From assembly GCF_026212465.1 (NCBI RefSeq), contig NC_080059.1:20182156-20246155 (forward strand): a DNA stretch of 64,000 bases, read 5' to 3'. The notes under the pieces are model-generated. The model saw only the letters and a program-made list of their open reading frames with translations. It ran no database searches and was not told where the DNA came from. Within the stretch, counting starts at the first letter, position 1. Each line of letters starts with the position of its first letter. Both the position numbers and the translations under genes were made by a program. This DNA is from Amaranthus tricolor (taxonomy: Eukaryota > Streptophyta > Magnoliopsida > Caryophyllales > Amaranthaceae). Below, in pieces: positions 25,095 through 35,649 of the stretch.

Positions 25095-25838
25095 TGTTAT
25101 GAATGGTAGTGTGTGACTTGAGTGCACATTAAAGGGTTGAATTCATGAGTGTGACTCTTGGATGATGGTAACTAAATGGATGTAATTATGTGTGGAGTAT
25201 TCATGAAAAATTATGGCTGTTAATGAAGATTAATGAAGAAAATGAAAGGGTTTGATTTATTGTATGCTAGATCAAATTCTGACAGAGGAAGCAGTAAGGT
25301 CGCTCGACCTACCCGCTCGACCGAGCGAGTCATTTTTGGTAGGTCGAGCGGTCAGACAGAATGCCCCAGTTTTGGCTGATACTCGCTCGACCGAGCGAGC
25401 TCTCTGATCCGGTCGAGCGGATCCTCTGATATGCATGGGATGCTTGTTTTTGACCTTTCAAATCCTTAGAGTTATTTCATAGTATTCATTACTCAATATT
25501 AACTATGTATTCAAGTGAGCTATTCATATTTATGTACCTAGTACTATAAATAGAGCTCATACTCACACATCAAACACATCAAACACAACCCCTAAGCCAA
25601 ACACATAGCCTATTGTTTATATCTCTTTCTCAATTGTAATTCTTCATTAAGAAGTGTTGTTTGTATTCTTTTGATATAATATAAACAGAATCTACACACC
25701 ACGGAGGATGTAGCCATCATTGGGTGAACCTCCTTAAATTCTTGTGTCCTTTTGATTAGCTTACATTGTCAAACATTGTTTTGTTCATAGTTGTTTGTAT
25801 TGTTCTTAGCATCGTAACGGTTTTGGCAATCGTTTTCA
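25095..25838 (+). repeat. Copia 5' LTR
   Basis: Starts TGTTATGAATGG and ends GTTTTCA. It contains a strongly palindromic GC-rich cluster (25301-25399), a TATA box (25545-25552), and the U5 side with tacacaccacggaggatgta. Related antisense LTR fragments lie at about 30650-31020 and 45395-45560. Confidence 0.96.
25545..25552 (+). promoter_or_regulatory. TATA box in the Copia 5' LTR
   Basis: TATAAATA, repeated at 30313-30320 in the 3' LTR. It is the likely core promoter of the element's transcript. Confidence 0.7.
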
Positions 25839-25840
25839 AT

Positions 25841-25853
25841 TGGTATCAGAGCC
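25841..25853 (+). promoter_or_regulatory. Copia primer-binding site
   Basis: TGGTATCAGAGCC, complementary to the 3' end of initiator tRNA-Met, two bases after the LTR. It primes minus-strand cDNA. Confidence 0.92.
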
Positions 25854-25895
25854 AAGTAGTTTTTACGGTGTTTTAGAAGTTGTTATTTGAGAATC

Positions 25896-28800
25896 ATGAC
25901 TACAATGAAGCTCGACATAGAGAAGTTTGATAGAAATGTAAATTTTGGCTTATGGCAAGTCAAAATGAGAGCCATTTTGATCCAAAATGGTGTGCATAAG
26001 GCCATTGATGGTGTAGATAAGATGCCGGAAGGAATGTCCGCATCGAGATGGGAAGAGATAGGCACTAAGGCATTATCGGCAATTCAATTATGCCTTTCCA
26101 ATGAAGTTCTAAGAGAGGTTGTTAAAGAAACAACAACCAAGAGTATATGGGAGAAGTTGGAATCACTCTACATGGCCAAGAGTGTTACCAATAGGCTACT
26201 TTTGAAAAGTAGACTCTACGATTTACGCTTGGAGGAAGGTAAACCTTTGAAACCTCACTTAGATGAGTTTTATTTCATTGTTATGGATTTGCAAAACATT
26301 GATGTCAATCTTGATGATGAAGACTTGGCAATTTATCTTTTATGTTCTCTACCCCCTTCTTATAAAAATTTTAGAGAAATTCTACTTTATGGTAGAGATA
26401 ATTTGAGTAGTGATGATGTGAAGAGTGCCTTATCACAAAGGGACCTTATTGATTCACAATTATCACAAAAGTCACAAAGCAATGCTAGTGATGGTTTGTT
26501 TGTGAGAGGGAGGTCACAAGAGAAAGGTTCCACTAGTGGGAGTGAAAACAAGGGTAAAGGGAGGTCCAAGTCCATTAGGCCAAATAAAAATAAAACTTGT
26601 AATTATTGCAAGCTTAAGGGCCACATCAAGAAGGATTGTTGGAAGCTTAAAAAGAAAAATGAGGAAGAGGCTACGGAAGGAACTAGCAATGCTAATGCTA
26701 GTTATGTGAATGATAGTGATGATGGTGATGTTCTTGTTGCCACTCATGAGTACAAAGATAATAATGAATGGATTCTTGATTCGGGGTGCACATTCCACAT
26801 GACTCCCAACAAAACTTTCTTCCATACTTTTAAAAGTGTTGATGGGGAAATGTTACCATGGGAAACAACACTACTTATAAGGTTGTTGGGATTGGGAGCA
26901 TTAGAGTAAAAATGTTTGATGGGATTGTGAGGACCTTAACCGATGTAAGGTATGTCCCGGGGTTGAAAAAGAATCTTTTGTCTTTGGGTACTCTTGATAA
27001 GATCGGGTGTAGAATCACTTGTGAAGGTGGAGTTATGAAGGTTGCCAAAGGCTCACTAGTTGTGATGAACGGGAAAACGTTTCCACAAGCACAATGTCCG
27101 ATCATGACACCAAACTTTGGCACTTGAGGCTTGGTCACATGGGCGAAAGAGGTATGTTTGAACTCTCTAAACAAGGTTTATTTGATGGGAAGAAATTTGG
27201 GAACCTTGGTTTTTGTGAACATTGTGTTTATGGGAAACACAAGAGAGTTAGTTTCAAACCCGTCGTTCACAACACTAAGGGAATTTTAGATTATGTCCAT
27301 TCCGATTTGTGGGGGCCTTCTCGAATGCCCTCCCTTAGTGGTTGTAGTTACATGTTGACCTTTATTGATGATTTCTCTAGGAAAGTTTGGTGTTATTTTG
27401 TAAAACATAAAAATGAAGTGTTTGATGTCTTCTTGGAATGGAAGAAGATGATTGAAAAGAAAACCGGTAGGAGCATCAAGACCTTAAGAACCGACAATGG
27501 TCTTGAATTTGTTGATAATAAATTTCTCAAATATTGTTCTAATGAAGGCATTGTTAGACATAGAACTTGTGCAGGACGTCCTCAACAAAATGGTGTTGCG
27601 GAGAGGATGAATAAAACATTGTTAGAGAGGGCTAGATGCATGCTAAATCAAGCAAATTTGGGGAAGCAATTTTGGGCCGAAGCGGTGGCTACGGCATGTT
27701 ACTTGATCAACCGTTCACCTCATACCGCCTTAAAATTCAAGTCGCCACAAGAAGTGTGGTACAACACTCCGGTAAACTATTCTAGTCTTAGAATCTTTGG
27801 TTGTCCAGCTTATATTCATGTAAATGATGGTAAGTTAGAACCTAGGGCTAGAAAAGGTATTTTTGTGGGATATGGAGTGGGTGTAAAGGGGTATAGGGTG
27901 TGGTGTAATGAATCAAAGAAAATAATTGTTTCTAGAGATGTTGTTTTTGATGAAAATAGCATGCTTGTATCTAGTGTTGAAAAATCTTTTGATAATGATG
28001 TAAATGATGATGCACAAGTGGAGGCTCAACCTTCTAATATTGATGATGAGAAAAATTATGATGATGTTCAACAAAGGTCTCCTCCTTTGTCCACAACTAG
28101 GCAAAGAAGGAAGATCGTGGCTCCAAGGAGGTATATTGAAGAGTGTGATTATGTTGTTTATGCTCTCAACATTGCTAGCGAAGTCGAAGGGTTAAATGAA
28201 CCAAGTACGTACAAGGAGGCTATGGCCTCAAATAACTCAAGCAAGTGGTTGATTGCTATGAAGCAAGAGATGGAGTCTCTTGCAAAGAATGGAACTTGGG
28301 ATATCGTTGTTGCACCAAAAAAAAAGAAAATTGTGGGGTGCAAGTGGATATTCAAGAGGAAGGAGGGTCCTTCTAGTGATATTCCTCCCATCTACAAAGC
28401 AAGGGTAGTTGCAAAGGGATACTCTCAAATTGAGGGTGTTGATTTTCATGAGGTTTTCTCACCGGTGGTGAAACACTCTTCTATAAGGGCATTTCTTGCT
28501 TTGGTGGCGATGGAGGATTTGGAGTTACATCAATTGGATGTAAAAACGGCTTTTCTTCACGGTGAGCTTGAAGAAGAAATCTTTATGAAGCAACCGGAAG
28601 GTTTTGAGGTAGCCGGTAAGGAGAATCATGTGTGTAGATTGAAGAGGTCATTGTATGGGTTGAAGCAATATCCAAGGCAATGGTACAAAAGGTTTGATTC
28701 CTTTATGATTTCACATGATTTTATTAGAAGTTCTTATGATAGTTGTGTCTATTTTAAGAAGTTTGAAGATGGGTCTTTGTTATATTTGCTCTTATATGTT

Positions 28801-29769
28801 GATGACATGCTAGTAGCATGTAGTTCTTTGTTCAAGGTGGAGAACTTGATAGAGTTGCTTTCAAGTGAATTTGATATAAAAGATCTTGGTGAAGCCAAGA
28901 AGATTCTTGGGATGGAGATTTTGAGAGATCGGGCTAAGGGTATCCTATACCTTAGTCAAAGGAAATACATTGAGAAAGTTGTGCAACGTTTCTCTATGGA
29001 TGATGCTAAAGGTGTGTCTACTCCTCTTGCTTCTCATTTCAAATTATCCAAGAATTTGTGTCCACAAACAAAGGAGGATGAAGAGCAAATGGTAAGAATT
29101 CCATACACTAGTGCCGTTGGTAGCGTTATGTATGCTATGGTATGTTCTAGACCCGACATTGCTCATGCGGTGATTTTGGTGAGTAGATATATGTCTAATC
29201 CGGGGAAGGGACATTGGGAGGCGCTAAAGTAGTTATTGAGGTATTTGAAAGTTACTTCTAATGTTTGTCTCATGTATAGGAAGAATGCAAGCAAGCTAAC
29301 CGGGTTTTGTGACTCGGATTATGGTGGTGATCTAGATAATAGAAAGTTCACAAGTGGGTTCGTGTTCACTTTGGGTGGTTCGGCGATAAGTTGGCAATCA
29401 TCGCTGCAAGATGTGGTTGCTCTCTCTACAACCGAAGCGGAGTACATAGCCGTGGCCGAGTCATTCAAAGAGGCAAAGTGGCTTAAAGGTCTTGTTGGTG
29501 AAATGTGCAATAAGGTGTGTGAGGTAAGTGTGCATTGTGATAGTCAAAGTGCAATTCATTTGGGTAGAAATAAAAATACATTTCATAGAAGGTCCAAGCA
29601 CATTGATATTAAGTATAATTTCATCCGGGATGAAGTTGAGCACAAAAGGGTGTTATTGAAGAAGATTGACACTACGGAAAATCCGGCCGACATGATGACA
29701 AAGTCATTACCTACTACCAAGTTTGAATTATGTGTTGACTTGGTAGGTTTAGCTCCTTGCTTGAAATAA
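25896..29769 (+). pseudogene. Copia gag-pol polyprotein, broken
   Basis: The start is ATG at 25896 (MTTMKLDIEKFDRN). The order is gag (UBN2 type), zinc knuckle CNYCKLKGHIKKDC, protease motif WILDSGCTFHMTP, integrase with H-L-R-L-G-H and CEHC zinc residues and D,D,E at HSDLWG, RTDNG and VAERMN, reverse transcriptase with LLYVDDMLVA, and RNase H with GFCDSDYGGD and STTEAEYIA. Three defects: a missing base near 26844 just after the protease motif; a second shift between about 27060 and 27110 before integrase; and TAG at 29230-29232, where the family has Trp, splitting RT from RNase H. All catalytic residues seen are intact, so the breaks are recent. It would need proteins from another copy to move. 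Confidence 0.93.
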
Positions 29770-29862
29770 TGCCCTCTTGGGCATTTTGAGGTGTGTATGT
29801 TTTTATTATGAAGTGGATTGATGAATGTTTTGACTTGGGTGAACTCAAGTCAAGGTGGACAT

Positions 29863-30606
29863 TGTTATGAATGGTAGTGTGTGACTTGAGTGCACATTAA
29901 AGGGTTGAATTCATGAGTGTGACTCTTGGATGATGGTAACTAAATGGATGTAATTATGTGTGGAGTATTCATGAAGAATTATGGCTGTTAATGAAGATTA
30001 ATGAAGAAAATGAAAGGGTTTGATTTATTGTATGCTAGATCAAATTCTGACAGAGGAAGCAGTAAGGTCGCTCGACCTACCCGCTCGACCGAGCGAGTCA
30101 TTTTTGGTAGGTCGAGTGGTCAGACAGAATGCCCCAGTTTTGGCTGATACTCGCTCGACCGAGCGAGCTCTCTGATCCGGTCGAGCGGATCCTCTGATAT
30201 GCATGGGATGCTTGTTTTTGACCTTTCAAATCCTTAGAGTTATTTCATAGTATTCATTACTCAATATTAACTATGTATTCAAGTGAGCTATTCATATTCA
30301 TGTACCTAGTACTATAAATAGAGCTCATACTCACACATCAAACACATCAAACACAACCCCTAAGCCAAACACATAGCCTATTGTTTATATCTCTTTCTCA
30401 ATTGTAATTCTTCATTAAGAAGTGTTGTTTGTATTCTTTTGATATAATATAAACAGAATCTACACACCACGGAGGACGTAGCCATCATTGGGTGAACCTC
30501 CTTAAATCCTTGTGTCCTTTTGATTAGCTTACATTGTCAAACATTGTTTTGTTCATTGTTGTTTGTATTGTTCTTAGCATCGTAACGGTTTTGGCAATTG
30601 TTTTCA
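29863..30606 (+). repeat. Copia 3' LTR
   Basis: Same length as the 5' LTR. By-eye differences include gaaaaatt/gaagaatt, gagcggtc/gagtggtc, ggaggatg/ggaggacg and caatcg/caattg. A short purine-rich tract (aaggtggacat) precedes it as a possible polypurine primer. Confidence 0.96.
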
Positions 30607-30649
30607 AAGAGATCGAAGATAATTTGCGCACATTTGATACATACTTAAG

Positions 30650-31020
30650 AAATTAGCTTTTTTTTTACTCTAACAACATACTTGTTGATACAGACTGAAA
30701 ACGATGATGTATTAGCGTTCGAACAATGTGTTTCAAACTCCAATATTGCCAAGATCGAGTGTATGAGGTTTTGTGAGAAACAAATTACGCAACAATGATA
30801 TCGATGTTTGTAGGAGAAAGTAAAGCAATAAAACGACACAAAAAATTTAACGAGGTTCACCCAACTTAGGCTACGTCCTCCGGTGTGTAGTATCTCTTAT
30901 ATTATCAAAGGAGTTCAAAGAACTCTCAAATATGGAGAATTACAATAGAGAAGAGATATAGGCTAGTGTTTGGCTTGGGGTGTATTTTGTGGATTATGCT
31001 CGGGTAATAATTAAAATTTT
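30650..31020 (-). repeat. Antisense remnant of a related Copia LTR
   Basis: The minus strand carries tacacaccggaggacgta and gggtgaacctcgttaaa, phrases shared with the U5 side of the Copia LTR, plus a matching upstream region. It is a diverged LTR fragment of a related family in the opposite orientation. A similar piece lies at about 45395-45560. Confidence 0.65.
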
Positions 31021-31285
31021 CTCGAACTGTTATGGGTAATTGCTCAACTTTGAGTTTTACCTCTAAAGTTTACGTTACTTGTTACTATTCATAACCGCGT
31101 TACGAATTAACAAGTTTCTAATCATCGTAGAAATTTTTCAAATTACTACCATCACTAATTATATAATTATTAACAAACAAATATATATACAAAAAAATTA
31201 GGCGCTAAAAACGACTAATGAAATCTCATAATAATATGACTGTGTTAGATACAATATCAATTATGCATGCTTTAGGTGTTGAAAG

Positions 31286-31760
31286 TTAGAAATGGTTATA
31301 ATTACAAAATCCACACATTGGAAAATAAAGATTAGACAGATTAGCCATTTTGCGAAGACAACTAGAAGTTCCTCCTGAACTTATGCATGCAACACATTAA
31401 ATTGTATCTCATAGTATGATTGATCTCAATGTTCTTCCACAACCAAAAGTTTGAAATTAACTATCAATATGAAACAAGTATTTTTTGTAGACACGGATTA
31501 ACACCATTATGTTTGGATCACAAGGGTTGTCTAACATTATGTGAAGAAGACAATTTTGTATAGGGAAACATTGGGTAAAGTATTGACACAATGTAAGATA
31601 CTTCTATCTAAACATAAACCATTCTTTTATCATGTGTTAATCACAATCATCTTATGCAAACCTCTCCAATTAGTCATTGAGGTGGTTTTATAAAAAACAC
31701 AATCTTGTTAAACATCATTCATCATTCCAAGTTTCACTTATGTACTTGTTCAGAAAAGTT
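31286..31760 (+). pseudogene. Second mariner-like transposase fossil
   Basis: The plus strand at 31286-31460 reads, with shifts and stops, a relative of the C-terminal end seen at 3840-4015: N-P-H-I-G-K, RLDRLAILRRQLEVPPELM, then IDLNVLPQPK. Downstream DNA (31590-31760) matches the region after the first fossil (gaggtggtttta, acatcattcatcatt, ccaagtttcacttatgt). Only the 3' end of the element survives; its right limit is near a diverged LTR at 31776. Confidence 0.75.
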
Positions 31761-31775
31761 TTATAAAAAAGTTAT

Positions 31776-32385
31776 TGTTATGGTAACATTTAAATTTATT
31801 TATTTAATAATGGTCGTTGTGAAACTACCTAGTTACCCTTTGACTTGCCGTTGACCTTGACTCTTAGTCAAGGGGCTTTTCTAACATCCTGTTCAGTTTG
31901 ATTGACCGACAAGTAACTAACTTCCTTAAACCCTAAAATAACTACCCACTATTATCCATCACAACTATGATGACCTACTCTCTCCTAGAAATAACTCCCT
32001 CTCCACCATTATAAATAGAGGCAGCCAGCATCATTTACCCACCTAAGAAAAAATACCATACCGAAACTCTGCCAAAATCTCTAATCATCTTCTTCATCAG
32101 AACACCAGAATATAAACAACCAATATTCTGATATCTACATTCTTGCGTTCAATTTATTATCGTTCATTCATCGATCTCTCATCTCCGATCTGACTTGAGC
32201 GTCGGAGTGGTTTTCCGGAAGATCACTCCCTTGGGCAAGGCTAGCGCGCGTGTTGTGTTGCAGGACTTCAGGTCACTGCCACGGAAGAGTCAGATCTCAC
32301 TTCCAGTTCGTTGACCGTTGACTTCGATAACACTTCCACTTCAAGTATCTCAAGTATGTTTTACACTTCCTCTTTTCATTACCGA

Positions 32386-32389
<4 letters not shown>
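31776..32389 (+). repeat. Diverged Gypsy-type LTR (relative of the 32653 LTR)
   Basis: It begins TGTTATGGTAACATTTAAA and ends CATTACCGAAACA. It shares the layout of the Gypsy LTR at 32653: ttatttattta near the start, a TATAAATA box (32010-32017), and a cttgagcgtcgga block followed by ttgcaggacttcaggtc. It is clearly an older or separate family member, and no internal region follows. The flanks gttat and tatat match only partly, so a target duplication is doubtful. Confidence 0.75.
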
Positions 32390-32652
<263 letters not shown>

Positions 32653-33290
32653 TGTCATGGTATCATTTATCTAACTTATTTATTTGTTTAAAATTATTAA
32701 TGTCATTTTACCTTAATGACCTTTGACTTTCCATATTGACTTTGACCTTCATTCAATGGGCCTTTGTCTGAATTCCTTCCTCCCTTGAAAGGCCCAAAAG
32801 TTGTTTACCTCACAATACCCTAACTTCCTTCCAGCAAAATAACTTCCCACTCTCCCTCATTGCTTGGCTATCCTTCTTCCAAGGCTGGTAACTTCCCATT
32901 GCTCCCATGATCTTCAACCTCTCCTTTCTGAAGTAACTTCCTTCCCCACCATTATAAATAGAGACAACCATCAGAGAGAGAGGTGGGCATCTGAAAATAA
33001 TCCTCATAAGCATCCTTGCTCATACTCCACTTCATTAGCCTACCAACATTCCAATAACATCATCCACTGCATCTTCTCGTATTCATTCTGTAATCACTTA
33101 CTCCATATTCTCATATCCACGTTCTAACTTGAGCGTCGGAGGGGTTTTCCGAGAGATCACCCCCGGAAAAGGCTAACGTGTTGTTTTGCAGGAATTCAAG
33201 TCGCTTCCTTCCACGAATCGTCACTCCCGATAACACTTCTACTAACGGTATTTCGAGTGTTTCCCACTTCCTCGTTTCATAACCGAAACA
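32653..33290 (+). repeat. Gypsy 5' LTR
   Basis: Starts TGTCATGGTATC and ends AACCGAAACA. TATA box at 32953-32960 in cattataaatagaga. Confidence 0.95.
32953..32960 (+). promoter_or_regulatory. TATA box in the Gypsy 5' LTR
   Basis: TATAAATA, conserved at 44841-44848 in the 3' LTR and at 32010-32017 in the diverged LTR. Confidence 0.7.
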
Positions 33291-33293
33291 GTT

Positions 33294-33311
33294 TGGCGCC
33301 GTCTGTGGGGA
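33294..33311 (+). promoter_or_regulatory. Gypsy primer-binding site
   Basis: TGGCGCCGTCTGTGGGGA three bases after the LTR. The TGGCGCC core complements the CCA end of a plant tRNA such as tRNA-Asp. The exact tRNA is inferred. Confidence 0.75.
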
Positions 33312-33325
33312 GTGAATAAGAAGTC

Positions 33326-35649
33326 ATGGCTCCTAGGAAAAATCCGACTCAAACCGCCACCGTGCACAGCACAGATACAGACACTTCCGCAGGTCACGCT
33401 AATAATCAAGCCGTGACTCGTCGTGATCTGGACATGCTAGCACGAAACCTCACCGCTGTTTTCTCTTAACAACTCCGCGCTGTCATAAATAATACTCCTA
33501 CTCAACGACGAGTGTTGGAAGACATGGCGGACCAAATAAAAAATTTGCAGGAACGAATCGAACCCCATCAAGAGATACCAAAGTCTCATGAATCTCAAGA
33601 TGGGAACTCGAGGACTTCCCACTCCAGTAGGCGCAATAAGAAGAGGCGGGAAAGATCCCGAACCTACCCGAGTCTCGGCAAAACAAATCCGCGAGATGGC
33701 GAATCTAAAACCGCCTCTCAAGACGCCCGCACCTTCCTAGAGAGCAAGAAACAAAAGACGTCTGAAAGCGTCCAATCACTGGTGGATAAAAGGAGGGAAG
33801 AAAGAAAGCAAGTCCAAGCCGCGGAATCTAGCCGCCGCATCATTATGCCGCGGAATGAGGCCGGCAAAAGTTGCCTTCCTGAAAATTTCATACCAATCAT
33901 CTCTCCACTGGCCCCAGAGAAACTAAATACTCCCAATAACGGGAAAATAAAAATTCCAAACATGGCGGACTTCGATGGAACATCCTGCCCGGAGGAACAC
34001 CTGATGGCCTACAAAAACCTGATGCTGCTGTATACCAATGACCCGTCATTGTGGTGCAAGTTCTTCCCAACTATCCTTACGGGAGTAGCGCTGACATGGT
34101 ATACCTCCCTTCCAGGAGGAAGTATCCACAACTTCGCCCAATTGGAAGGCAAGTTCCTGGGTCATTTTGTAGCATCAAGAAGACAGGAAAAATCAAACTT
34201 CCATTTGCTTAGCATCACGCAATTGGAAGAGAGTCAATATCATCTTATCTAAAAAAACTTCATGAGGCGGTATTGGAGGTAACTGATTTGGAAGAATCGG
34301 TTGCATTAAATGCCCTGATCAACGGAATGAAGGCCCAACGGCTGAAGTTCCAGTTGGTCGAAAGTCAAGTAAAGACGTACGCGGAGGCCATGAAGCAACG
34401 TCAAAGCTATGTCACGGCCTCCGAAATATGTTAAGCCCATGATCCTAAAAAACGGAGGTCGGATAAGAAGGATCCAACCAATCATCCCTCAAGGAACAGG
34501 GAAGAACAGTCATCAAGGAGGGAAAGAAACTACATGCCGCGTCATCCGGAACCCCCGTCGGATATGGGGCCCCCACGATCCCGTCACGTATATGTCACTG
34601 AAGGGGAGCCCAGGACGCGGAATCTGTTAGATGGAGGCAATGATCCGCTGTTCAACCGGAACAGGAAGGACATATTCTTCGCCATCAGGGATCAATTGCC
34701 AACTCCACCTCCTACTGACACCCCCTCTGATAAGCGCAACTACAATCTGTGGTGTGATTACCACAAAGAGCACGACCACACTTTGGCACAATGCCGCGAA
34801 CTCAAACGTATCCTACATCAGTTGGCTGACGAGGGAAAATTGTCCAAGTTCATCAACCGAAAGGACTACGATGCTGGAAGGGAAGTAGAGAGGAGGCCAT
34901 GGAATCAGAGACGCAGATCCCCCAAAAGGGATGAGGCCAGTCGCGAAAGTTCCAACACTCAAGGAACTATCAACATGATTTTCGGAGGATATACGGAAGA
35001 ATATCCTACCATCCGCGCAGCGAGAAATAGCGTCCACACTCTGCTAAAAGGGCCCCCGAAAGCCCCATCAAGTGGGCCGATCATGAGGTTCGATGCCACG
35101 ACCTCCCAAACGCTGCAACAACCCCATACTGACCCTCTGGTGGTCACCCTCAAAATTGGGCAAATGAAAGTCAAAAGGGTACTCGTGGACACCGGGAGCA
35201 CGGATGATCTCATAACAATGGAGTGCCTGAGAAAAATAAAGTTCGAAGAAAAGCACTTACAGCCCCTAGACAAACCACTAATTGGGTTTGGGGGAAGTCA
35301 AGTTATCCCCCTGGGCACAATCATCCTCCCCGTGCGGGTGGGGGAAAGAAATGAAAGCAGAACCATGCACATACGATTCACGGTGGTGGATCTCACCTTT
35401 CCCTACAATGCTATCATGGGGCTTCCGCTGATCAACAAAATCAAAGCCGCGATCTTTCCCCATCAACTCTTGCTACAATTCGAGCGGGATGATGGACAGG
35501 CAGGAATTCTCAAAGGGGATCAGGTGACGGCACGCCAATGCCTCATCAACACCTTAAAACGAGGAACTTCCATCACCCCCTCCAAAAGGGATAGGGAAGA
35601 GGAGTCCCCTAGCGTCATGAGCGTGTATCTAGAGAACCCCAACCCGTAA
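33326..35649 (+). pseudogene. Gypsy gag-protease region, broken
   Basis: ATG at 33326 gives MAPRKNPTQTATV. A TAA at 33467-33469 interrupts at codon 48. Gag continues through a basic linker to MADFDGTSCPEEHLMAYKN and LTGVALTWYTSLP, the standard plant Gypsy retrotransposon gag block. A one-base loss near 34228 shifts frame. The new frame (KKLHEAVLEVTDLEESVALN) meets TAA at 34432-34434 and runs on in the same frame past a gag zinc motif W-C-D-Y-H-K-E-H-D-H-T-L-A-Q-C to an aspartic protease motif VLVDTGSTDDLI near 35183. A TAA at 35647-35649 separates it from RT in the same frame, which may be mutation or a natural gag-pol boundary. Expected role: capsid and polyprotein cleavage. Confidence 0.88.

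Larger units (their letters stand above)
25095..30606 (+). mobile_element. Copia LTR retrotransposon, full length
   Basis: Two 744-bp LTRs (25095-25838 and 29863-30606) that I compared by eye with about seven differences, a perfect 5-bp duplication aagag (25090-25094 and 30607-30611), a tRNA-Met-type primer-binding site, and a polyprotein in the order gag, protease, integrase, RT, RNase H (Copia order). The few LTR differences point to a recent insertion, yet the polyprotein has two frameshifts and one nonsense change. Confidence 0.96.

Noticed and set aside
30645..30860. Minus-strand coding frame of 71 residues
   Set aside because: Lies in a Copia LTR remnant and has no domain similarity.
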